NCBI RefSeq assembly: GCF_019578655.1
Contig: NC_063260.1
Coordinates: 16,246,001-16,310,000 of the forward strand
Origin: Ricinus communis
Lineage: Eukaryota > Streptophyta > Magnoliopsida > Malpighiales > Euphorbiaceae
Length of the DNA stretch: 64,000 nt
Reading direction: 5' to 3'
In this document: one piece after another, positions 55,991-64,000 of the stretch
How the letters are laid out: each line of letters begins with the position of its first letter
How positions within the stretch are numbered: position 1 is the first letter of the stretch
The notes under the pieces: generated by a model
Databases searched by the model: none
What the model saw: only the letters and a program-made list of their open reading frames with translations
Told to the model about the DNA's origin: nothing
Made by a program: the position numbers and the translations under genes

Positions 55991-57450
55991 TGATGGGTTG
56001 CTACTCATGTTAGCTACAATCTAAGGCAGTGTACCTATCGATGCAGTCTAGCACTAATGGCGAGTATCAAGGTCGTATTCCTCGGGAAAGTGAAAGCCCA
56101 GAGTTACTCCTTTGTTCTTTGTTATATTAACCTAAAATGGATGATGAATAAATTCTAAACTAACTATTAACTACGAGCTAAGTTCTAAGGGAGATGCAGG
56201 AGTAATTGATAAGTGAAATAATCAAGACAAGAAGACAAACCCAAAGGAAATCTAAACTAGTTGGCAATCAAACAAAAGATAAAGGATCGGTGAGTCTAAT
56301 TATGCTACCCGTGGATTTATTTTAATCGCAATCTCTGCTTTCTCGAGATAACCAATTCCTAAACCTAATAACCTAAAGTTGGAATCTCTTCCTAACGATT
56401 GATTCTTAAATTAGCAATAAGCTTTAATCCGCCTCTATTAAGCTTTGTTAATTCTTAATCCGGCTAGTTAATTATCCTTATCTCTAAGCGATTATTAACC
56501 AGTTCTTGCTATTCAAAATTCCAATTGCCAAACGGATTTCTCAATCTCATAAAGCAATCTAAGCATCACAATTCACAACGTCTCATGAATAATGCATAAT
56601 CTTATTAATACTGAAAACAAGAAGAATACAAAACCAACTCAAATAATCCAACAATATAATATCAAGCCAATATAGTAAAGAAATCCCAATGGATTTAATC
56701 AATCTAGCTAATCATGTTCATTCTCAAAATATACAAGAATTCAATTACAACAATAAGCAAAGGTAGAGAAAACCCGATTACACCCTTGGACGAGAGTAAA
56801 ATTTAAATTCTTTTATCTAATTGAATCGATTCTTGTTCCTCTTGCTCGATTTGAAAATCAATCAACGAACCTTGCCCAATCTTTGATCCTTCAAGGAAAT
56901 CTGATTGAAACCTTGATCCAAGTCTCCTTTTCCTCGGTCTCACTTCGGAAAACCTTTAGGAGAGAAAATTAGGGTTTTGGGATGTTCTAACCCTAGCCTC
57001 TTCTTTTTTCTCTTCTTTTCATTCTTTTAATTAATACCCTGTCGCTCAAACACTGGCCGTGTTCTCGGCCGTGTTCTCAACACGGATAGTGTTCCCGGCC
57101 GTTACTCTCCCGTGGTCGTGCTCCCTGAAATCTACTTCTTCTTTGATGTCCAACACTACCGTGTTTGTCCCCGTGTTAGTAACACGACCCATGTTTATGA
57201 CTGTTGAGAACACTACTGTTGAAATCAACACGGCCATGTTCAAACTTCCTCATGCTCGTGCCTTAGCTCGTTTTGGCAGCCTTTGACGTCCAATTATGCT
57301 CCAATTCTTTCCTTTTCATCCTTTGACCTCTTTTGGACCTAATGCACACAAACATATGTATAAGGTGAGTGTTGAGACCAATTCACATCCAAATGTCCAT
57401 AAAATCAATCTTAAAAACTCCATTTAGATGTGTGTATTTTACGCACATCA
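55991..57450 (-). repeat. Element D-minus 5' LTR
   Basis: 1460 bases, TGATGTGCGTAAAATACACA at 57450 to GCAACCCATCA at 55991. U3 words ACACGGCC/GGCCGTGTT lie at 57050-57240. A CTCGAGATAACC remnant of the inverted repeat is near 56342. Confidence 0.83.
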
Positions 57451-57455
57451 AGTTC

Positions 57456-58782
57456 TAAGAGAGACGCAAGAGTAATTGATAAATAAAATAACCAAGACAA
57501 TAAAGCAAACCCAAAGAGAACCTAAACTAGTTGGCAATCAAACAAAAGATAAAGGATTGGTGAGTCTAATTATGCTACCCGTGATTGTTTCTTAATCAGT
57601 TTCTCTCTCGAGATAACCGAATTCCTAAATCTAATAACCTAAAGTTGGAATCTCTTCCTAACGATTGATTCTTAAATTAGCATTAAGCTTTAATCCGACT
57701 CTATAAGCTTTGTTAATTCTTAATCCGGCTAGTTAATTATCCTTATCTCTAAGCGATTATTAACTAGCTCTTGTTATTCAAAATTCTAATTGCCAAATGG
57801 ACTTCTCAATCACATAAAGCAATCTAAACACACATCTTTATCTCTAAGCGATTATTAACCAGTTCTTGCTATTCAAAATTCCAATTGCCAAATGGACTTC
57901 TCAATCACACAAAGCAATCTAAACACACAATTCACAACGTCTCATGAATAATGCATTATCTTATTAATACTAAAAGCAAGAAGAATACAAAACTAACCCA
58001 AATAATCCAACAATAAAATATTAAGCCAACATAGTAAAGAAATCCCAATGGATTTAATCAATCTAGCTAATCATGTTCATTATCAAAATCCATAAGAATT
58101 CAATTACAATAATGAGTAAAGGTAGAGAAACCTGATTACAGCCTTGGATGAGAGTAAACAACCCCAATTCCTCTTGCTCGAATTGAATCAATTCTTGTTC
58201 CTCTTGCTCGATTTGAAAACCAATCAACGAACATCGCCCAATCTTTAATCTTTGAAGGGAATCCGATTGAAACCTTGATCCAAGTCTCCTTTTCCTTTAG
58301 TTCCAGCTCAGAAAACCCTTAGAGAGAGAAATATTAGGGTTTGGGACGTTCTCCCCCACTCTCTTTTCTTTCCTCTTGCTCTTTCTTTTAATTAATTCAT
58401 CCTATCGCCGCGAACACGGCCGTGTTCCTGGCCGTGTTGGGAACATGGTTTGGTGTTCCTGGCCATGTTACTCTCTGTGGTCGTGCTCCCTAATGCCTCT
58501 TCCTCTTTGATGTCTATGCACCCAAAACGGCCATTTTAGTGCCCACGGCCAGTATTAAAACCAACACGGCCATGTTTAGATTAGGGATGCACAAACTCGA
58601 CTTGTTTCGACAACTTTGACGTCCAACTACTCCAATTCTTCCCTTTATCACTCTTTGACTTCTTTTGGACCTAAAGCACACAAACAAACGCATAGGGTGA
58701 GTGTTGGGACCAATTCACATCCAAATGTACATAAATTTGTTCTTAAAATCTCCATTTAGATGTGTGTATTCTACGCACATCA
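57456..58782 (-). repeat. Main part of the D2-minus 3' LTR
   Basis: It continues 49039-49226 after removal of element D-minus. Minus-strand U3 begins at 58782 with TGATGTGCGTAGAATACACA. It contains a 95-base tandem duplication at 57746-57935 and GC-rich U3 words at 58405-58570. Confidence 0.75.
57746..57935. repeat. Direct duplication of about 95 bases within an LTR
   Basis: TCTCTAAGCGATTATTAAC starts both copies, at 57746 and 57841. The copies differ at several sites (CTAGCTCTTGTT versus CCAGTTCTTGCT), so they have either diverged or come from two different LTRs. Confidence 0.75.
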
Positions 58783-60425
58783 AATAACTGCAAACTTAGC
58801 TCATTGCTTGTCCTCAAGCAATCAAAAGTAAAATAAAGAAAATAAACCACTAAGGAACAATACTTAAACTGATAAACAAGCTAGAGAGCTCCTCCACATA
58901 TCCTTAACAAGCATAAGTCAAGCAAAGAGAAACGAAGCAATCAATTCAATCATCACAACCAACATGCTATTGATTCACAAAATACTATCTCAACAAAATT
59001 ATTCAGAACCAACTCCTCACAAGATTCACTCTTAGTCACTCAAAGTGTTTAAAGGATAGTGTTAAACTGCTCAATACATTAAATACTGCCCTACTTACTA
59101 TATGCTTGCTCTTAAATCTTACTTCTACCACTTATGGAGAGTCAACAACCATGTCAAGAGGTCTTTATAAGGATTGTAATAAGGATTAGGTAGGGATAGG
59201 TAAATTTGGTAAGAGTTGAACCTATGGTGTTCTGCAATGAAATACATGACCTGCACACAAGCCACAATGATCACAAGGGGTAAACAATGGATAGTAGTCC
59301 AAGGTGGGAAATAGGAATCAAGTCAAAATGTTTAGCTCACTTACTTTCTTTCTTTTCATCACCTTTCCCTCTTATTCTTCTATTTATTTCTTTTTCTTTT
59401 TTTTCTTTTTTTTCATAAGGGAAGAACATTCACATAATAGAGTGAATTTCTTTTGGATTGAAGAAAGCTGCTATAAGATTCCATACTATTCCCAAGACAA
59501 AAATTCCCAATAAAGCCAATTCATGTGCACAATCATAACCAAAAGTAGAATAAAACTATGAAATATGATAAAAAATGGTGAAAGAGGGGGTTATCTATAG
59601 AATCAATAAACAAATGAAGGCTATTTGGCTAGAATGAAAAACCTAAGTGCCTTTATCATACCAAAGTGTTAAACTCTCCTTGTGGCCCTCATAAGCATTA
59701 CTGAGCAAGTCCTAAAAGTAATGACAGTAATTGGCACTCTCAACAAGAAATAAATACAAGCATATAAAGTGTATGCTTACAATTTAGGCTCAATTTCTCA
59801 CAGGTGTGCTTTTGAGTAGGTTCCAAACAAAAATCATCAAAACATAATTAAATAAACCAAAGCAACTTAGTGCAAAACTCAACTAATTATCTTACATTCT
59901 TCCGCAAGACTCAACACTATTAGTTTTACCCGATCACATGGACATAAACAGGATTTCAAAAGCAAGTCAACAGTAAGAGCATCGAAACAAAGTGAAAAAT
60001 TTTCAAAATTTTACAAAAAATTGCATAAAGAATAAACAAATAACTGAGATGGGATAAATGAAATGCGATATATACACTAGAAAATGATCTGAATTTCGTA
60101 TACAAAACAATAAAAACACGAAAACAAGTGTATATAAATATCACCACCCCACACTTGAAGGACACATTGTCCTCAGTGTAAAAAATATATAAGAAATGAA
60201 AAAGGAAAAATAACTAATACTGCACTGACTATAGCTCCGGAGTGAAAAGAGGTGCATTAGCAGGTATATCAGGGTGTTGGCTGGTCTGTGGTGGAGGAGT
60301 GGATGCAAATAAAGACATAAAGACTTAAAATCAAAACTGAAACAAAAATAAAATAAAATATGAAAACTAAAACTAATAAAACGTTTCAAAACAAAAGATT
60401 AAAATATTAGAGATTAAAGATAAAA
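58783..60425 (-). other. D2-minus 3' untranslated region with a recombinant junction near 60300
   Basis: From 58783 to about 60300 it follows the D-minus 3' region up to the last codons of the extra ORF (stop context near 60232). At about 60300 it switches to sequence that in element A lies just downstream of the gag-related frame (CAAAACTGAAA...CTAATAAAACGTTTC). Nearly the whole extra ORF, intron and internal promoter are therefore missing. Confidence 0.65.
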
Positions 60426-61222
60426 ATTAGGGTGTCTCCCAAAAGCGCTTCTTTTTTATGTGATGAGTCTTCTTAGCTGGACTCATGGTGAAAAGAAAAT
60501 GGGCGTGATCGACGACCATCCATCCTTCTTCCAAGCAAATGGCTTCAAGTATCCGCTTAGAGGGATAATCGTCAATTTCCTCTTCCCGACTCACAAGCCG
60601 CCAAGATGATGGGCAAAACTCGCTCCTCGTATAATTGCACGTAGTCATGATGCTCTAGGGGCTCTTCCAATTTAAAAGCTGAAGTTTCACCAATTGGAAG
60701 GATCGACGGTTGGGCAATTTCTTTAGGAACATCGATGGTTTTATCTAGTCCTTGGCTTGGTTCTCTTGCTAGAAGAAACTCGAGCTCCTCCAAAACTTCT
60801 TCATTAGATAACTCGTGCTCATCTTCCATCATTGAAGGGACTTGTGGAAAATCCACCAAAAATTCCTCTAACTGCAACTCAGCATCATCAACTGTATGTT
60901 CATGTCGGTAGTCTTTTAGAGGGATCATGTTTGCCTCTTCTTTTTCTAGTTTTATCTCCATGTTCAAAGAGTTGTCTTGCACAGAACCATCATCGTCAAA
61001 CATAATAGATAACCTAGAAAAATTCTCACCTGAACGCAAAGTGACGGCGCTCAAGTGTTCCTCGGATTCAGTAGCGTTTGATGGAGTTCCCAATTGCTCT
61101 TCAACTAATAACTTGAAGATTATGCCTACTTTAGCTTCTAAAGATGCATGGGTATCCCAATTATTAGCATTGTCTTGGTTCCTGATCCCATTTTCCAATG
61201 TGTCATACAAAGAGTTTAGCAT
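60426..61222 (-). pseudogene. gag: D2-minus gag-related frame, 216 codons still open
   Basis: An uninterrupted frame runs from ATG 61222 to 60572. MLNSLYDTLENGIRNQDN, then a direct jump to VGIIFKLLVEEQLGTPSN (zinc knuckle and first coiled-coil part deleted), LSAVTLRSGENF, MFDDDGSV, FLVDFPQVPSMMEDEHEL, SNEEVLEELEFLLAREPS and VQLYEERVLPIILAA. After a frameshift, DDYPSKRILEAICLEEGW continues to about 60470. It has no capsid domain, zinc finger or enzyme. It is the cleanest example of the frame retained by the non-autonomous copies, though this deletion makes it atypical. Confidence 0.65.
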
Positions 61223-61362
61223 TGAACCTCCTTATCATCCACTATATGAATCATAAACTTAACTAAATAAATATGTACAAACAAAACAAAAATTAATATA
61301 AATAAATAAATAAAAAATGGCTAAATTAACAAATAGCAAATTTCACTCTAGTTTTCATACAT

Positions 61363-61380
61363 TCCCTGGCAACGGCGCCA
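61363..61380 (-). promoter_or_regulatory. Primer binding site, tRNA-Asp type
   Basis: The minus strand reads TGGCGCCGTTGCCAGGGA, six bases inside the LTR. Only one base appears to differ from the expected TGGCGCCGTTGCCGGGGA. It is the best-preserved primer site in the window. Confidence 0.8.
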
Positions 61381-61386
61381 AAAACT

Positions 61387-62827
61387 TGATGGTTGCTATC
61401 TATGCAGCTACAATCTAAGGCAGTGTACCTATCGATGCAGTCTAGCAGTAATGACGAGTATCAAAGTCATATTCCTCGGGAAAGTGAAAGCCCAGAGTTA
61501 ATCCTTTGTTCTTCGTTATATTAACCTAAAATTAGTGATGAATAATTTCTAAACTAACTAATAGCTACAAGCTAAGTACTAAGGGAGATGGAGGAGTAAT
61601 TGATAAATAAAATAACCAAGACAAGAGAGCAAACCCAAAGGGAACCTAAACTAGTTGGCAATCAAACAAAAGATAAAGGATTGGTCAGTCTAATTATGCT
61701 ACCCGTGGATGAATTCTTAATCGAATTCAGTTTCTCTCTCGAGATAACCGAATTCCTAAATCTAATAACCTAAAGTTGGAATCTCTTCCTAACGATTGAT
61801 TCTTAAATTAGCATTATGCTTTAATCCGCCTCTACTAAGCTTTGTTAATTCTTAATCAGGCTAGTTAATTATCCTTATTTGTAAGCGATTATTAACCAGT
61901 TCTTGCTATTCAAAATTTCAATTGCCAAATGGACTTCTCAATCACACAAAGCAATCTAAATAAACAATTCACAATGTCTCATGAATAATGCATTATCTTA
62001 TTAATACTGAAAGCAAGAAGAATACAAAACTAACCCAAACAATCCAACAATATAATATCAAGCCAACATAGTAAAGAAATCCCAATGGATTTAATCAATC
62101 TAGCTAATCATGTTCATTATCAAAATCCACAAGAATTCAATTACAACAATGAGTAAAAGTAGAGAAACCTGATTACATCCTTGGATGAGAGTAAACAGCC
62201 CCCAATTCCTCTTGCTCGAATTGAATCGATTCTTGTTCCTCTTGCTCGATTTGAAAACCAATCAATAAACCTCGCCCAATCTTCAATCTTTGAAGGGAAT
62301 CCAATTGAAACCTTGATCCAAGTCTCCTTTTCCCTTGGTTCCAGCTCAGAAAACCCTTAGAGAGAGAAATATTAGGGTTTGGGACGTTCTCCCCTGCTCT
62401 TCTTTCTTCCGTTCCTCTCTTGTTTCTTTTAATTAATTCCCCCTGTCGCCAACCAACACGACCATGTTGATGCCTGTGTTCCCAACACGGGCCGGTGTTT
62501 ATGCCCGTGTTACTCTCTGTGGTCGTGCTCCCTAAAAACTTCTTCTTCTTTGATATTTGATGAACCTAACACGGCTGTGTTGGGAACACGACCAGTGTTG
62601 AAACCAACACGGCCTTGTTTAGCTTCCTCATGCACATACTTAGCTTGTTTCGGCAGTTTTGATGTCCAATTATGCTCCAATTCTTCCCTTTATCATTCTT
62701 CGACTTCTTTTGGACCTAATGCACACAAATAGACGCATAGGGTGAGTGTTGGGACCAATTCACATCCAAATGGCCATAAAATCAACCTTAAAAACCTCAT
62801 TTAGATGTGTGTATTTTACGCACATTA
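61387..62827 (-). repeat. D2-minus 5' LTR
   Basis: 1441 bases. The minus strand starts at 62827 with TAATGTGCGTAAAATACACA (TGATG eroded or cut at a junction) and ends at 61387 with GCAACCATCA. U3 GC-rich words lie at 62445-62610. The right flank is internal sequence of another D-type element. Confidence 0.78.
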
Positions 62828-63408
62828 GTGCCTCTATTATACTAAAGTGTTAAACTCTCTTTGTGGGCCTCATAAGCATTACCGAGCAAGTTCTAAAAGT
62901 AATGACAGTAATTGGCACTCTCAACAAGAAATAAATACAAGCATATAAAGTGTATGCTTACAATTTAGGCTCAATTTCTCACAAGTGTGCTTTTGAGTAG
63001 GTTCCAAACAAAAATCATCAAAACTGAATTAAATAAACTAAAGCAACTTAGTGCAAAACTCAAATAATTATCTTACATTCTTTCGCCAGACTCAACACTA
63101 TCGGTTTTACCCGATCACATGGACATAAACAGGATTTCAAAAGCAAGTCAACAGTAAAAGCATCGAAACAAAGTGAAAAATTTTCAAAATTTTACAAAAG
63201 ATTGCATAAAGAATAAACTAATAACTGAGATGGGATAAATGAAATGCAATATATACACTAGAAAAGGATTTGAATTTCATATACAAAACAATAAAAACAC
63301 AGAAAAAGTGTATATAAATATCACCACCCCATACTTGAAGGACACACTGTCCTCAGTGTACAAAATATATAAGAAATGAAAAAGGAAAAAGAACTAATAC
63401 TGCCCTGA
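62828..63408 (-). other. 3' untranslated region of a further D-type element, truncated
   Basis: It matches 59648-60231 of D2 and the equivalent part of D-minus, but the first 865 bases after the LTR are missing. It joins abruptly to the LTR at 62827. No gene. Confidence 0.7.
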
Positions 63409-64000
63409 CTATAGCTCCGGAGTGAAAAGAGGTGCATCGATAGGTATATCAGGGCGTTGGCTGGTTTGTGGTTGAGGAGTAGCTGCTCTCTGAGGGTCAA
63501 AAGTAGTGTCACATGTAGGAGCTGGTGGATCAGCCGGAGCAGCGTCAATAGGAGGCTCGTCAGGCTGCTGTGTTGAAGGGTGCACAGTTGGAGAGGGAGG
63601 GCAACTGGATCATCCGCTAGAGGGATGTCAAATGGCTCATTTGTAACTTGACTCTACAGACGGTAGGGCAAAGTCTGTAGCAAAAATATCATCAAACATG
63701 TCATTAGCCATAGAGGCCTCTAATCTACCTCCCTCAATCGTGGCTCAAGCATAGCCCTCGCCTCTCAAACTGAGCCATCATCCGGCTCAAACTCGATCGA
63801 CCGTAAAGGTCCTGCTCAAAAGCCTCTTGTCGAATGAAATGCTGCTGCTGCTCCTCTGCCAACCTCTACACTCTAAGCTACAACTCTATAAACTCAATTG
63901 GGGAGACTCCCAGAACAGCTGAAGAAGACCTAGAAGGAGCTAAAGTAGACGGTTTGGAGGAAGACTCAGGAATATCAGAAGAAGGGGGTGGAACATCTTA
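63409..64000 (-). pseudogene. C-terminal part of a third extra ORF, cut by the window edge
   Basis: The stop (TAG) is at 63411-63409. Reading upstream: FDPQRAATPQPQTSQRPDIP and APLFTPEL at the very end, before that SPTVHPSTQQPDEPPIDAAP, and near 63850-63900 a SPIEFIEL segment. The C-terminus is rich in Pro, Ala, Thr and Ser and probably disordered. This copy is cleaner at the C-terminus than D-minus (52034-52300) and shows what that tail looked like. Confidence 0.55.

Larger units (their letters stand above)
49227..57450 (-). mobile_element. Element D-minus: 8.2-kb non-autonomous element keeping the extra ORF
   Basis: Duplication AGTTC at 49222-49226 and 57451-57455. Minus-strand order: 5' LTR (57450-55991), tRNA-Asp-type primer site, shortened gag-related frame (55798-54670), GC-rich block and TATA box, leader, intron, extra ORF (53541-52034), 3' untranslated region, polypurine tract, 3' LTR (50589-49227). 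Protease, RT, RNase H and integrase are entirely absent, yet the extra ORF unit is retained. The 3' LTR has lost the first T of its TGATGGG end. Confidence 0.85.
49039..62827 (-). mobile_element. Element D2-minus: older non-autonomous element, split by D-minus
   Basis: Parts: 3' LTR 49039-49226 plus 57456-58782, internal region 58783-61386, 5' LTR 61387-62827. The 3' LTR is rejoined across D-minus by the AGTTC duplication. The internal region keeps a 216-codon open gag-related frame and a well-preserved primer site but lacks pol and nearly all of the extra ORF. The outer flanks do not match (CGAAT left, GTGCC right): the right flank is the interior of another D-type element, so the original end is lost or lies further right. 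Confidence 0.72.

Noticed and set aside
1..64000. CRISPR array, bacterial operon or viral genome
   Set aside because: No regularly spaced repeats with unique spacers, no ribosome-binding-site-led gene runs, and no viral replication genes apart from LTR retrotransposon pol. Composition and repeats are those of plant nuclear DNA.

Overview
The window is a stretch of plant nuclear DNA, most likely from a eudicot with a large, repeat-rich genome. I see no intact host gene, no tRNA or rRNA gene and no CRISPR array. Almost every base belongs to LTR retrotransposons nested inside one another. The evidence is tRNA-type primer binding sites, polypurine tracts, TG...CA long terminal repeats, five-base target-site duplications (TSDs) and broken gag, protease, reverse transcriptase, RNase H and integrase frames. 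Many clustered indels break the frames, and one run of exactly 500 Ns marks an assembly gap.

Layout. 1-18326: a minus-strand Ogre/Tat-like element (gag fragment, tRNA-Arg-type primer site, LTR of about 4.3 kb) is split by an older Athila-like element (B, 2825-14337, TSD CATGC). B is itself split by a solo LTR (5680-7147) and by a complete short element (A+, 7375-13467, TSD GGAGG). 18327-23208: plus-strand Tat-type pol fragments (integrase; then RT, RNase H, a second RNase H and integrase), with an antisense extra ORF between them. 23209-29324: a complete element A on the minus strand (TSD TAAAG). 29325-34383: a copia-like LTR split by element D+ (29938-33791, TSD GCCTT), which contains the gap. 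34384-48022: a Tat-type integrase that carries a plastid rps18 fragment and is split by a 12.4-kb Athila-like element C (35214-47619, TSD AAATG), the only copy with recognisable gag, protease, RT, RNase H and integrase. 48186-64000: a nest of D+ LTR, A+ LTR, D2-minus and D-minus (49227-57450, TSD AGTTC), then part of a further D-type element.

How the parts relate. Families A, B, C and D share LTR termini and the 3' part of the LTR but differ in the 5' part (U3). A and D look like deletion derivatives of an Athila-type parent such as C: they keep a shortened gag-related frame but have lost protease, RT, RNase H and integrase, so they would need enzymes in trans.

Most notable observation. Elements C and D both carry an extra sense ORF downstream of the pol position (in D, of the place where pol was lost). 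In each, the ORF is preceded by a GC-rich block built from the same CGGCCGTG-type words as that family's own LTR, then a TATA box, a pyrimidine-rich leader of about 105 nt, a GTAAGT donor, and an intron whose branch-point-like and AG acceptor signals end five bases before the ORF's ATG. D has lost all of pol yet keeps this unit. A separate Tat-type antisense ORF (19320-20643) also has a TATA box about 60 bases upstream. This reads as a self-contained, spliced internal transcription unit inside retrotransposons. The signals are read directly from sequence; function and expression are inference.
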